Part shown: in pieces, positions 1 to 8,670 of the stretch | Layout of the letters: every line of letters begins with the position of its first letter | How positions within the stretch are numbered: position 1 is the first letter of the stretch | Assembly (NCBI GenBank): GCA_958353395.1 | Contig: CATWSG010000009.1 | Coordinates: forward strand, 4,753-68,752 | From: an uncultured Collinsella sp. | GTDB lineage: Bacteria; Actinomycetota; Coriobacteriia; Coriobacteriales; Coriobacteriaceae | Direction of reading: 5' to 3' | DNA length: 64,000 bases | Translations under genes and position numbers: made by a program | The notes under the pieces: generated by a model | The model's database searches: none | The model's input: the letters and a program-made list of their open reading frames with translations, nothing else | Told to the model about the DNA's origin: nothing

Positions 1-2
1 GA

Positions 3-275
3 ATTTCCGAGCCCGCCTTGTTTACCGTTCAGGTTCCTAACAGGACTCCGCTTATCGCTGCGATGATCGCGGATGGTATTGGCGGTGCGCTTACCGTTGT
101 TCTCGGCGCAAAGTGCTTCGGCTTTGTTATGCCCGGCATTACCTCGTTGCCCGTTTATGCCGATCCAAGCGGCAATCCCATGAACCTGATCATGATTGTC
201 GTCTGCATCGCTTTGACTTGGGTTATTTCCGCGACGCTCTCGTTTGCGCTCTATGGTCGTTTTGACAAAAAGTAA
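3..275 (+). CDS. PTS sugar permease EIIC, C-terminal fragment (cut by window edge)
   Basis: This is the last part of a phosphotransferase-system membrane permease of the beta-glucoside/sucrose/trehalose class; its 5' portion lies outside the window. The frame is open to the left edge. The first visible residues, ISEPALF followed shortly by AAMIADGIGG, match the conserved EIIC stretch that normally reads GITEPALYG. Two hydrophobic segments follow, and the protein ends in a short charged tail (RFDKK). No IIA domain is fused at this C-terminus, so IIA must be upstream or separate. A strong terminator follows directly, so this is the last gene of its operon. The family is clear; the sugar cannot be told from this fragment. 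Confidence 0.85.
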   Translation: MSEPALFTVQVPNRTPLIAAMIADGIGGALTVVLGAKCFGFVMPGITSLPVYADPSGNPMNLIMIVVCIALTWVISATLSFALYGRFDKK

Positions 276-304
276 CGACGTTTTGAGATAGACACTATTA
301 ATCG

Positions 305-356
305 GCCGCTCGCCGGGGAATCGTTCTGCGACGCCCCGGCGAGCGGCATTTTATTG
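305..356 (+). terminator. Intrinsic terminator after the PTS gene
   Basis: A perfect 14-bp GC-rich stem (305-318 with 334-347, GCCGCTCGCCGGGG arm) with a 15-nt loop is followed by ATTTTATT. It sits 30 bp after the EIIC stop and before the convergent ygiQ, so it may slow transcription from both sides. Confidence 0.85.
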
Positions 357-401
357 GTGGGGCGTGTCGTGTCGCCAACGGCGGCATGCCGCCTCGCCTC
401 G

Positions 402-2537
402 CTAGTTGCGTCTGCCGCCTCCGTTGGCGCCCTGACGCCCCTGTGCCGCGCGATTGCGACCGGCAGTGTTCTGCGCGCGGGACATACCGCCGTGACCCTT
501 GCTGCCCTTGGGCCCCTTGCCGGCGGCGCCACCGTGGGCCTTGCCGCCCTTCTTGCCGGTGCCATGCCCACCGCCGGCAGACGTCTCGCCCGGGCGTGGC
601 GGCACGGGGCGGATCAGGCAATGCTTGGTATAGCCGATCAGGTCACGACGCCCGGCCTTCTCTAGCGCCTCGCGCACCAGCTTGTAGTTCTCGGGCTTGC
701 GATACTGGATGAGCGCGCGCTGCATGGCCTTCTCATGCGGGTCGCGCGCCACGTAGATCGGTTGCATGGTGCGCGGATCTACACCGGTGTAGTACATGCA
801 GGTCGACATGGTGGACGGGGTGGGGTAGAAGTCCTGCACCTGCTCGGGCATGTAGCCCATGTCGCGCACGGCCTCGGCAAGGTCCACGGCTTCCTTCATG
901 GTCGAGCCGGGGTGGCTCGAGATCAGATACGGCACCACGTACTGCTTGAGTCCGTATTCGCGATTCAAGCGTTCAAATTTACGGCAGAATGCGTCGTAGA
1001 CAGCTCGGCTCGGCTTGCCCATCACGGACAGTACCGCATCGCTCACGTGCTCGGGCGCTACGCGCAGCTGGCCCGAGACATGGTGTTCCAGCAGCTCGCG
1101 CAAAAACTCGTCCGAGGCATCGGCCATGGTGTAGTCAAAGCGGATGCCGCTGCGCACGAAGACCTTCTTGACGCCCGGCAGCTGGCGCAGGTCGCGCAAC
1201 AGCTGCGTGTAGCCGCTTTCGTCGACCACCATGTTCTTGCATACGCTCGGCCACAGACAGCGCTTGTTCTTGCACACACCGTGCTTGAGCTGCTTGTCGC
1301 AGGCGGGGCGGCTAAAGTTGGCCGTTGGTCCACCCACGTCGTTGATGTAGCCCTTAAACTCGGGATCTCGCGTGAGCAGCTCGGCCTCGCGCATGATCGA
1401 GTCGTGGCTGCGCATCTGCAACACGCGGCCCTGGTGGAAGGTGAGCGCGCAAAACGAGCACTCGCCAAAACAGCCGCGGTTGGAGCTAATGGAAAACTTG
1501 ATCTCAGCAAAGGCCGGCACGCCGCCTGCCGCGTCGTAGTCGGGATGCCAATCGCGTGCGTAGGGGAGTTCGGCAACCTCGTCCATCTCGTCGGTGGTGA
1601 GTGTTGCCGACGGCGGGTTCTGCACCACGTACACGCTGTTGGGATATGGCTCTACCAGGCGATGCCCGGTGATGGGGTCCATATTCTGCTGCTGCACGTT
1701 AAAGCTGCGCGCGTAGTTGAGCTTGTCGGCGGCAAGGTCATCCCAGCTGGGCAGCAGGTCGTAGTCGTAGACCTCGTCGAGCGAGCTGGTGCGGTAGACG
1801 GTGCCGTTGATATAGGTAATCTGATCGACGGGCAGTCCCGCGTCGAGCGCGTCGGCGATCTCGACGATCGCGTGCTCGCCCATGCCGTAGATGAGGATGT
1901 CGGCGCCCGAGTCGAGCAGTACCGAGCGCTTGAGTTTGTCCTGCCAGTAGTCGTAGTGGGCCAGGCGACGCAGGCTTGCCTCGATACCGCCGATAATGAT
2001 GGGGGCATCCTTGAAGGTCTGGCGGATGAGGTTGCCGTAGACCGTGACGGCGCGATTGGGACGGCGCCCCTCCTCGCCACCGGGGGTATAGGCGTCGGTG
2101 TGGCGGCGGTGCTTGGTTACCGAATAGTGGTTGACCATGGAGTCCATGTTGCCGGCGCTGACGAGAAAGCCCAGCCGCGGCTCGCCGAGCACGGTGATGC
2201 TGGCGGGGTCGGTCCAGTCGGGCTGGCAGATGATGCCCACCTTGTAGCCGTGCGCGTCGAGGACGCGGCTGACGATGGCCATGCCAAAGCTGGGATGGTC
2301 CACGTAGGCGTCGCCGCAGATGTAGACAAAGTCACACTGGTCCCAGCCGCGCGCATCCATGTCGGCGCGACTGACGGGGAGGAACTTATCGCGGCCTGGA
2401 CGCCAAGGACGCGAGGGCGCTGCTGAGGCATGCGTGGGTCGCGAGCCCTGCGCCTTACCGCCGCGCTTTTGCTGCTGGCCCTGTTTGCCCTGCTGACTGC
2501 GCTGGTTGTTCTGAGCGTGCTGAGGCTTTTTTGCCAC
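402..2537 (-). CDS. YgiQ family radical SAM protein
   Basis: A 711-residue radical S-adenosylmethionine enzyme of the YgiQ (UPF0313) family; its substrate is not established. The 4Fe-4S motif CxxxCxxC is visible as CFGECSFC inside SSNRGCFGECSFCALTFHQG. The family's long N-terminal domain precedes it and a Gly/Lys/His-rich low-complexity tail (last ~60 residues) follows it. That tail is probably disordered and nucleic-acid binding. I chose a GTG start at 2537 (VAKKPQHAQ) because GGGAGG lies just upstream; the frame stays open another 57 codons but without a good ribosome site. It is transcribed divergently from the YoaK-like gene. Family assignment is firm; function is unknown. Confidence 0.88.
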   Translation of the reverse strand: MAKKPQHAQNNQRSQQGKQGQQQKRGGKAQGSRPTHASAAPSRPWRPGRDKFLPVSRADMDARGWDQCDFVYICGDAYVDHPSFGMAIVSRVLDAHGYKVGIICQPDWTDPASITVLGEPRLGFLVSAGNMDSMVNHYSVTKHRRHTDAYTPGGEEGRRPNRAVTVYGNLIRQTFKDAPIIIGGIEASLRRLAHYDYWQDKLKRSVLLDSGADILIYGMGEHAIVEIADALDAGLPVDQITYINGTVYRTSSLDEVYDYDLLPSWDDLAADKLNYARSFNVQQQNMDPITGHRLVEPYPNSVYVVQNPPSATLTTDEMDEVAELPYARDWHPDYDAAGGVPAFAEIKFSISSNRGCFGECSFCALTFHQGRVLQMRSHDSIMREAELLTRDPEFKGYINDVGGPTANFSRPACDKQLKHGVCKNKRCLWPSVCKNMVVDESGYTQLLRDLRQLPGVKKVFVRSGIRFDYTMADASDEFLRELLEHHVSGQLRVAPEHVSDAVLSVMGKPSRAVYDAFCRKFERLNREYGLKQYVVPYLISSHPGSTMKEAVDLAEAVRDMGYMPEQVQDFYPTPSTMSTCMYYTGVDPRTMQPIYVARDPHEKAMQRALIQYRKPENYKLVREALEKAGRRDLIGYTKHCLIRPVPPRPGETSAGGGHGTGKKGGKAHGGAAGKGPKGSKGHGGMSRAQNTAGRNRAAQGRQGANGGGRRN

Positions 2538-2574
2538 GATCCCTCCCGGTGTCTGTATGCTGCACGTAATTGTA

Positions 2575-2609
2575 ACCAGTCTTTTTGGGACGGCGCTAAA
2601 AAGACTGGT
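2575..2609. repeat. Perfect 12-bp inverted repeat in the ygiQ leader
   Basis: ACCAGTCTTTTT (2575-2586) is mirrored by AAAAAGACTGGT (2598-2609) around an 11-nt centre. It lies 40 bp upstream of the ygiQ GTG, in or near the promoter/leader of that gene. It could be an operator, or a hairpin in the ygiQ 5' leader. Confidence 0.6.
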
Positions 2610-2790
2610 GGAGTACATGAGCTGGTGAGTGAGAGCGTCGCTGAGCCAGTCGTTTGTTTCCAGACTGTGTATCTGCGCGTTGGAGAACCCGTCTCGCGCG
2701 CACGCCATGTTGTCAATGGGTTACAGTATGAACGGCGGTTATGTTTCCGCCAACGCACGAGAGAGTCGTCAACAAGGAGGATGCACGACG

Positions 2791-3507
2791 ATGCAGCGTG
2801 CCAAACAGATATCGGAGTCCATCGAGCTGGGCATCATCTTGGCGCTCGCCGGTGGCTTTATGGACGTGTATTCGTACATTGGGCGCGACCATGTTTTCGC
2901 CAACGCGCAGACAGGCAACATCCTGCTCGTGGGCGTGAGCATCTCGGAGGGCAACTGGGCACTTGCGGAGCGCTACTTCTTCCCTGTGGTGTCGTTTGCC
3001 GTGGGTATTATGCTTGCCGATCTGGTACACGAGCGGTTTGGCAGCGTGATCCACTGGCGTCAGGTGACGGTGTTCTTTGAAGCCGTCATCTTACTGGGCG
3101 TGAGCTTTATCCCGGGCGGCAATTTCAACCTGCTCGCCAACTGCCTCACCTCGTTTGCCTGCGGCATGCAGGTCGAGAGCTTCCGCAAGATCCACGGTCA
3201 CGGCATCGCTACGACCATGTGCATCGGCAACTTGCGCAACGCGCTGCAAAACGTGGACGATTACATCATCACCCACAGGCGCGGCTTTTTGGAAAACGGC
3301 CTGCTGTATTTCGGCGTGATCTTTACCTTTGTGTTTGGCGCCGTGTTGGGCAACTGGTGCATTGAGCGCATGGGCCTGCACGCCATCGTCGTGGCGAGCT
3401 TGCTGCTGTTTGTCGCGTTTGCCATCATGTTCATCGACCGCGAGCGCGACTTGCGCTTACGCTGGAAGGTTGCGGCCGAGGCTTGGAAAGAGGGCTGCCG
3501 AAAGTAA
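2791..3507 (+). CDS. YoaK family (DUF1275) membrane protein
   Basis: A 238-residue integral membrane protein of the YoaK/DUF1275 family, which has no established function. The family signature is near the N-terminus: GGFMDVYSYIG followed by the ANAQTGNILLVG segment. About six hydrophobic helices fill the rest and the C-terminus is basic. The start at 2791 (MQRAKQISES) is set by AAGGAGG at 2774-2780, ten bases upstream. The gene stands alone: it is divergent from ygiQ and is followed by a terminator at 3511-3550. The length is typical for the family. Confidence 0.85.
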   Translation: MQRAKQISESIELGIILALAGGFMDVYSYIGRDHVFANAQTGNILLVGVSISEGNWALAERYFFPVVSFAVGIMLADLVHERFGSVIHWRQVTVFFEAVILLGVSFIPGGNFNLLANCLTSFACGMQVESFRKIHGHGIATTMCIGNLRNALQNVDDYIITHRRGFLENGLLYFGVIFTFVFGAVLGNWCIERMGLHAIVVASLLLFVAFAIMFIDRERDLRLRWKVAAEAWKEGCRK

Positions 3508-3510
3508 CCG

Positions 3511-3550
3511 AATGCGGCAAAGGGGCTGTCCCTTTGCCGCATTATTTTTC
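3511..3550 (+). terminator. Intrinsic terminator after the YoaK-like gene
   Basis: A perfect 14-bp stem (AATGCGGCAAAGGG at 3511-3524 with 3530-3543) and a 5-nt loop are followed by ATTTTT. It starts four bases after the stop codon. Confidence 0.85.
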
Positions 3551-3673
3551 ATCATCTGTTGAAACGCTTTAACAATTTTGACGTTCTCACGCGTTTTTTT
3601 GTTTCAAAAGCGTTAGGATGGGACTCATAGCGTGGGGCGTAATGGGTGCCCCGCACACGATGGGAGGCTATCA

Positions 3674-4840
3674 ATGGCTAATCGTTTCGTTCTCAATACC
3701 ATCTCTTATCATGGTTCCGGCGCCATCAAGGAGATCCCCGGCGAGCTCCAGCGTCGCGGCTACAAGAAGATCTTCGTCTGCTCCGACCCCGATCTGGTCA
3801 AGTTTGGCGTTACCGCTAAGGTGACCGACGAGCTCGACGCTGCCGGCATCGCTTGGAGCCTCTACTCCGAGATCAAGCCCAACCCCACTATCCAGAACGT
3901 CAAGGACGGCGTCGAGGCCTTCAAGGCCGCCGAGGCTGACGCTATCGTGACCATCGGTGGTGGCTCCTCCATGGACACTGCTAAGGCCATCGGCATCATC
4001 ATCAACAACCCCGAGTTCGCCGATGTCCGCAGCCTCGAGGGCGTTGCTCCCACTAAGAACCACGCCGTGTTCACCATCGCTGTGCCGACGACCGCCGGTA
4101 CCGCCGCCGAGGTGACCATCAACTACGTCATCACCGACCCCGAGAAGGTCCGCAAGTTCGTGTGCGTCGACACCAACGACGCCCCCGAGGTCGCCGTCGT
4201 CGATCCCGACATGATGGCCTCCATGCCCGCCGGCCTGACCGCTTCCACTGGCATGGACGCTCTGACCCACGCCATCGAGGGCTACACCACCAAGGGCGCT
4301 TGGGAGCTCTCCGACATGTTCCACTTTGAGGCTATTAAGCTGATCAGCGAGAACCTGCGTGACTCCGTCGCCGAGGCCAAGTCCGGTCAGCCCGGCTCCG
4401 GTCGCGAGGGCATGGCCCTTGGTCAGTATGTCGCCGGCATGGGCTTCTCCAACGTTGGCCTGGGCATCGACCACGCCATGGCTCACACCCTGTCAGCTCA
4501 CTACGACACCCCGCACGGCGTCGCTTGCGCCATGCTGCTGCCGATCGCCATGGAGTTCAACAAGCCGGTTTGCGCTGAGCGCCTGGCCAAGGTTGCCGTT
4601 GCCATGGGTGTTGACACCACGGGCATGAGCACCGACGAGGCTGCCGACGCCGCTATCGCCGCCGTCAAGCAGCTTTCCGCCGACGTGAATATCCCGCACG
4701 TCTGCGAGGCCATGAAGGCTGACGAGATCGAGGTCCTGGCCAAGGACGCCATGGCCGACGCTTGCTTCCCGGGTAACCCGCGCGAGGCGACGCTCGACGA
4801 CGTCATTGAGCTCTTCAAGAAGATCTGCCCGGCTGCCTAA
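3674..4840 (+). CDS. fucO: Lactaldehyde reductase / iron-containing alcohol dehydrogenase (FucO-like)
   Basis: A 388-residue group III iron-dependent alcohol dehydrogenase, closest by eye to lactaldehyde reductase FucO, which reduces lactaldehyde from fucose/rhamnose breakdown to 1,2-propanediol with NADH. The nucleotide loop GGGSSMDTAKAIG and the stretches PTTAGTAAEVTINYVITD, GMDALTHAIEGY and ALGQYVAGMGFSNVGLG match FucO almost residue for residue. The metal ligands are present in DALTHAIEG, DHAMAHTL and TPHGVA. The start at 3674 (MANRFVLN) follows GGGAGG at 3662-3667. The gene is monocistronic, with strongly biased GC-rich codons that suggest high expression. No fuc/rha catabolic genes are nearby, so the physiological aldehyde is open. 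Confidence 0.85.
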   Translation: MANRFVLNTISYHGSGAIKEIPGELQRRGYKKIFVCSDPDLVKFGVTAKVTDELDAAGIAWSLYSEIKPNPTIQNVKDGVEAFKAAEADAIVTIGGGSSMDTAKAIGIIINNPEFADVRSLEGVAPTKNHAVFTIAVPTTAGTAAEVTINYVITDPEKVRKFVCVDTNDAPEVAVVDPDMMASMPAGLTASTGMDALTHAIEGYTTKGAWELSDMFHFEAIKLISENLRDSVAEAKSGQPGSGREGMALGQYVAGMGFSNVGLGIDHAMAHTLSAHYDTPHGVACAMLLPIAMEFNKPVCAERLAKVAVAMGVDTTGMSTDEAADAAIAAVKQLSADVNIPHVCEAMKADEIEVLAKDAMADACFPGNPREATLDDVIELFKKICPAA

Positions 4841-4848
4841 CTTGGTTC

Positions 4849-4977
4849 GGCGGGCCTCTGCCCGTTAGCCCCACAATCGTCCTCGGACATGTCGGAAGCC
4901 CCCGCTGCGCACTTCGTGCGGCGGGGGCTTCCTCCGTCCTGCGGGAAGATTGTGGGCTAACGGGCAGGGGCCCGCCG
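4849..4977. repeat. Large nested palindrome downstream of fucO
   Basis: Outer arms of about 30 bp (4849-4878 and 4947-4977) are near-perfect inverted copies centred on CTGCCCGTTAGCCC. Inside lies a second perfect hairpin with 12-bp arms (GGAAGCCCCCGC, 4894-4905 and 4921-4932) capped by CGCAC-TTC-GTGCG. No T-tract follows, so it is not a classic terminator. The spacing between fucO and the M42 gene is otherwise empty. Confidence 0.75.
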
Positions 4978-5096
4978 GCTCGTTATCGTGGCGGGCGCAG
5001 TTCTGAGGAGCTCAATGGGTTATCTCGCTAAGTAAAAAGATGGTTCGCGGTGGTATTGTTGCTGTGGGTTTAATTCGATATGAAAGGGTGACTTTG

Positions 5097-6125
5097 GTGT
5101 CCAAGATGGATTCTACGCTCTCCTATATTACTGACCAGCTGAAGGCGCTTACCTCGATTGCTTCGCCGACGGGCTATACCCGTGCGGCGACTGATTATCT
5201 GATGGAGACCCTGCGCGATATGGGGTTTGGGCCTGAGCGTTCCAATAAGGGTAACGTGCTCGTTGAGCTTGGTGGCGAGGGTGAGCCGCTCGTACTGGCG
5301 AGCCATGTCGATACCCTAGGCGCCATGGTGCGTTCCATTAAGGACAATGGTCGCCTGCGCCCCACGACCCTCGGCGGGCACCAGTGGTCCACGGCCGATG
5401 GCGAGAACTGCACCGTCTACACGCGTGACGGTAATGTCTACACGGGCGTGGTCCTCAATACCGAGCCTTCGGCGCATGTGGCCGATGAGCCGGTCAAGAC
5501 CATCGAGAAGAACATGGAAATCCTGCTCGACGAGAACGTTGACAGCAAGGACGATGTGCTCGAGCTGGGTATTCAAACCGGCGACATCATCGCTATGGAT
5601 CCGCGCACCACGGTGACGGAGAGCGGCTTCATCAAGAGTCGCTTCCTTGACGACAAGCTGTCCGCGTCGATTCTGCTGGGTTTGGCCTGCGCTGTCGCCG
5701 ACGGCGAGGTGACCCTTTCGCGCAAGGTTTCGCTGCTCTTTACGGTGTACGAGGAGGTCGGCCACGGCGGTGCCTTTGTGCCGGCCGACACGCGCGAGAT
5801 GATCAGCGTTGACATGGGCTGCGTGGGCGACGACCTGGGCTGCACCGAGCGCATGGTGTCGATTTGCGCCAAGGATTCGGGTGGTCCGTACAACTACGAC
5901 CTGGTGACCACGCTGTCCAATATCGCGCGCGAGCTTGAACTTGACTACGCCATCGACGTGTACCCGCACTACGGCTCGGACGTTGAGGCCACGCTCTCTG
6001 CCGGCTACGACATCCGTCACGGCCTGATCGGCCCCGGCGTGTACGCGAGCCACAACTACGAGCGCAGCCACATGGACGGCGTGCGCAACACCTACGAGCT
6101 GGTCCGAGCCTACGTACAGCGCTAG
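5097..6125 (+). CDS. M42 family metallopeptidase (glutamyl aminopeptidase / endoglucanase-M type)
   Basis: A 342-residue cytosolic M42 aminopeptidase, a two-metal enzyme forming large tetrahedral complexes that trim peptides. Metal and catalytic segments are visible in order: ASHVDTLGAM (His-x-Asp), KSRFLDDKLSAS (bridging Asp), YEEVGHGGA (catalytic Glu pair), ISVDMG (Asp), and YASHNYERSHMDG (C-terminal His). The best start is GTG 5097 (VSKMDSTL), with GAAAGGG at 5082-5088. ATG 5106 would remove three residues, and an ATG at 5040 lacks a ribosome site. It stands alone and ends in a convergent space shared with mnmA that holds a palindrome. Confidence 0.85.
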   Translation: MSKMDSTLSYITDQLKALTSIASPTGYTRAATDYLMETLRDMGFGPERSNKGNVLVELGGEGEPLVLASHVDTLGAMVRSIKDNGRLRPTTLGGHQWSTADGENCTVYTRDGNVYTGVVLNTEPSAHVADEPVKTIEKNMEILLDENVDSKDDVLELGIQTGDIIAMDPRTTVTESGFIKSRFLDDKLSASILLGLACAVADGEVTLSRKVSLLFTVYEEVGHGGAFVPADTREMISVDMGCVGDDLGCTERMVSICAKDSGGPYNYDLVTTLSNIARELELDYAIDVYPHYGSDVEATLSAGYDIRHGLIGPGVYASHNYERSHMDGVRNTYELVRAYVQR

Positions 6126-6180
6126 CGATGCAGCGGCCTCGGCTGATACGGCAGTACCGACCGAGGCCGTCCTCTCTAAG

Positions 6181-6243
6181 TTGCGGTGAAATAGGGACTG
6201 TTTGGCGGTTTTAAACGCTTAAACAGTCCCTATTTCACCGCAA
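6181..6243. repeat. 63-bp intergenic palindrome, copy 1
   Basis: Arms TTGCGGTGAAATAGGGACTG + TTT (6181-6203) and the exact inverse at 6221-6243 flank a 17-nt centre, in the gap between two convergent genes. It can form a very stable hairpin in either transcript and probably ends both. A closely related element lies at 17226-17288. Confidence 0.85.
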
Positions 6244-6261
6244 TTTATGAAGGGGGTGGGA

Positions 6262-7362
6262 CTACTTGATGGCGGCAGTCACGGTACCGCCGCCCAGGAC
6301 AATGTCGCCGCGGTAGACGACGACGGCTTGTCCGGGGGCGATGGCTCGCTGCGACTCGTCAAAAGTCAGCAGCATTTGTCCGTCGGCGCCACGTGCAAGG
6401 GTTGCCGCCTGGTCCTTTTGACGGTAGCGGTATTTGGCACCCACGCGAATGCCGCCGGACGTGAGCTCTGCCTCCATGCGGTCGGCAGGGGCGCTCCAGA
6501 TCCAGTCGTTGGCCGTGAGCGCTGTGGCCGTCAGGTCCTCGGCCTCGCCCAGATGCACAATGTTGCTGGCGGCGTCGACGCCCGTTACGTACACGGGATG
6601 GGCCATCGCGACGCCCAGACCCTTGCGCTGGCCGATGGTATAGCGCAGCGCGCCGTTGTGGCGACCGACCAGGCTGCCGTCGCGCCACACGATATCGCCC
6701 GGTGTAGCGGGATGTCCGCACCGACGTTCGATATAGCCCGCATAGTCACCGTCTGGAATAAAGCAGATGTCCTCGCTTTCGGCCTTCTGGGCGTTGGTAA
6801 AGCCTTGCTCGGCGGCTATGCGGCGCACGTCGCGCTCTTTGTCTAGGCCTGCCAGCGGAAAGATCGTGTGCGCCAGGCGCTCCTGCGTAAGCGAATATAA
6901 AAAGTAGCTCTGGTCCTTTTTGGGATCTTCGCCGCGATGCAGCTGCCAGGTGCCGTCTACTGTCTGGCTTGTTTTGGCGTAATGACCCGTTGCGATGTAG
7001 TCGCAGCCCATGTCCAGCGCCGCACCGAGCAACGCGCCAAACTTTATGTGGCGGTTGCAGATGATGCACGGGTTGGGCGTCAGCCCCTCCTGGTAGGCGT
7101 TCACAAAGCGCTCGATAACGCTGTGGTCGAAGGTCTGCTGCAAGTCGAGCACATGGTGGGGTATCCCCAGACGCTCGGCGACGGCCTTCGCATCGGCGAT
7201 GTCGCGGTCGACCTTACTCATGCCCGTGGCGGGATCGGGCGCGGGACAGGTGAGGCGCATGGTGGCACCGACACATTCGTAACCCTGACTTTTGAGCAGA
7301 TACGCGGTCACGCTGGAATCGACGCCGCCGCTCATGGCGACGAGCACGCGCTTGTTGTGCAT
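6262..7362 (-). CDS. mnmA: tRNA-specific 2-thiouridylase MnmA
   Basis: A 366-residue cytosolic enzyme that adds sulfur to U34 of Lys/Glu/Gln tRNAs using ATP and relayed persulfide sulfur. The PP-loop MSGGVDSSVTAYLL is at residues 9-22. The first active-site cysteine is in NPCIICNRHIKFG and the second in SEDICFIPDGDYAGYI, as the family requires. The C-terminal beta-barrel carries the usual KGLGVAMAHPVYV and IAPGQAVVVY segments. The ATG at 7362 follows AAGGAG at nine bases. It lies downstream of cysK on the same strand, separated by a terminator; cysteine biosynthesis and tRNA thiolation share sulfur supply, which may explain the pairing. Confidence 0.95.
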   Translation of the reverse strand: MHNKRVLVAMSGGVDSSVTAYLLKSQGYECVGATMRLTCPAPDPATGMSKVDRDIADAKAVAERLGIPHHVLDLQQTFDHSVIERFVNAYQEGLTPNPCIICNRHIKFGALLGAALDMGCDYIATGHYAKTSQTVDGTWQLHRGEDPKKDQSYFLYSLTQERLAHTIFPLAGLDKERDVRRIAAEQGFTNAQKAESEDICFIPDGDYAGYIERRCGHPATPGDIVWRDGSLVGRHNGALRYTIGQRKGLGVAMAHPVYVTGVDAASNIVHLGEAEDLTATALTANDWIWSAPADRMEAELTSGGIRVGAKYRYRQKDQAATLARGADGQMLLTFDESQRAIAPGQAVVVYRGDIVLGGGTVTAAIK

Positions 7363-7390
7363 GGGGAGGTTCTCCTTGGTGGCATGTGGC

Positions 7391-7430
7391 CAAAAAAGAA
7401 AAGCGGCGCGGGAGGCTGGTTCCGCGCCGC
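7391..7430 (-). terminator. Intrinsic terminator of cysK
   Basis: Read on the minus strand, GCGGCGCGG pairs with CCGCGCCGC around a short loop and is followed by TTTTCTTTTTT. It lies between cysK and mnmA, so mnmA probably depends on read-through or its own promoter. Confidence 0.8.
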
Positions 7431-7542
7431 AGACATTGTAGCAAGTTCGGGCGTCCTGTGGGACACCCTGTTGGGATGAGCTCAGGCTGCCAGAAGAGAG
7501 GGGAGGCCGGCGCGCCTTGGACTCGTTCTAAGAACGAGAGCT

Positions 7543-8481
7543 CTAGTCCTGGAAGAGCGCCGTGGACAGGTAGCGCTCACCGGTGTCGGCGAGCAGCGCC
7601 ACGATGGTCTTGCCCTCGTTCTCGGGGCGCTTGGCCAGCTGCAGTGCGGCCCACACGGCGGCGCCGGACGAAATGCCCACGAGCACGCCCTCCTTGTGGC
7701 CCACGGCGCGGCCGGTGGCAAAGGCGTCGTCGTTCTCGACGGGGATGATCTCGTCATAGACCTGGGTATCGAGGACGTCGGGCACAAAGCCAGCGCCGAT
7801 GCCCTGGATCTTGTGCGGGCCGGCCTGGCCCTTAGAGAGCACCGGGGAGGTGGCGGGCTCGACGGCGACAACCTGAATCTGGGGGTTCTGCTCCTTGAGG
7901 AACTCGCCCACGCCGGTCACGGTACCACCGGTGCCGACGCCGGCGACGAAGATGTCGACCTTGCCGTCGGTGTCGTCCCAGATCTCGGGGCCGGTCGTGG
8001 CCTTGTGGATGGCGGGGTTGGCGGGGTTCACAAACTGGCCGGCGATGATGCTGTTGGGAGTCTCCTTCTGCAGTTCCTCTGCCTTGGCGATAGCGCCCTT
8101 CATGCCCTTGGAGCCGTCGGTGAGCACGAGCTGCGCACCGTATGCCTGCATCAGCTTGCGGCGCTCGACGGACATGGTCTCGGGCATGGTGATGATCACC
8201 TTGTAGCCGCGGGCGGCCGCCACCGAGGCGATGCCGACGCCGGTGTTGCCGCTCGTGGGCTCGATGATGGTGTAGTCGCCGCCGCGCACGAGCTTGCCTG
8301 CCTTCTCGGCCTCGTCAATCATGTTCTTGGCGACGCGGTCTTTAACTGACCCGGCGGGGTTGAAGTATTCGAGTTTGACGAGCACACGAGCCTTGAGGTC
8401 CTCGTCGGCCTCAAAGTGAGTGAGCTCCAGGAGCGGGGTGTGGCCGATAAGCTGATCGATGGACGTGTAAACCTTGCTCAT
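7543..8481 (-). CDS. cysK: Cysteine synthase A (O-acetylserine sulfhydrylase)
   Basis: A 312-residue PLP enzyme that makes cysteine from O-acetylserine and sulfide. The PLP lysine is in NPAGSVKDRVAKN (about residue 47), the substrate loop is TSGNTGVGIA, the phosphate-binding glycine loop is GTGGTVTGVG, and GISSGAAVWAA closes the PLP pocket. The C-terminus ends RYLSTALFQD, as in many CysK proteins. It is divergent from an Rrf2 regulator, with a strong promoter and an overlapping palindrome in between. That arrangement points to control of cysK by this regulator according to cysteine or Fe-S status. Confidence 0.95.
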   Translation of the reverse strand: MSKVYTSIDQLIGHTPLLELTHFEADEDLKARVLVKLEYFNPAGSVKDRVAKNMIDEAEKAGKLVRGGDYTIIEPTSGNTGVGIASVAAARGYKVIITMPETMSVERRKLMQAYGAQLVLTDGSKGMKGAIAKAEELQKETPNSIIAGQFVNPANPAIHKATTGPEIWDDTDGKVDIFVAGVGTGGTVTGVGEFLKEQNPQIQVVAVEPATSPVLSKGQAGPHKIQGIGAGFVPDVLDTQVYDEIIPVENDDAFATGRAVGHKEGVLVGISSGAAVWAALQLAKRPENEGKTIVALLADTGERYLSTALFQD

Positions 8482-8588
8482 GGTGAACCTCCAAAGTGTT
8501 CAAGTTGCTGGTTGCCGTGTGGTTTCACGGTGCGTGTAGCAGCTAAACCCATAAACCTTATAGGTTGTTCGTTTAGCTGTTGGGAAGC

Positions 8589-8617
8589 ATACTAGACACT
8601 AAAGCCTAGTAATGCAA
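8589..8617 (-). promoter_or_regulatory. cysK promoter with overlapping palindromic operator candidate
   Basis: On the minus strand a -35 box TTGCAT (8612-8617) and a -10 box TAGTAT (8589-8594) are separated by exactly 17 bp. The inverted repeat ACTAG-N10-CTAGT (8591-8610) covers the spacer and the edge of the -10 box, where a repressor would block polymerase. A second small palindrome, ACCTTATAGGT, lies downstream near 8555. The adjacent Rrf2 protein is the obvious candidate binder. Confidence 0.65.
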
Positions 8618-8670
8618 TAGGAAATAGAAGATTATTACGAGCTGATTAACCATCTTGACCGGAACGGGTA

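Noticed and set aside
3632..3673. An earlier start for fucO
   Set aside because: It would place 14 unrelated residues before the family's MANRF-type N-terminus and lacks a ribosome site, whereas GGGAGG precedes 3674.
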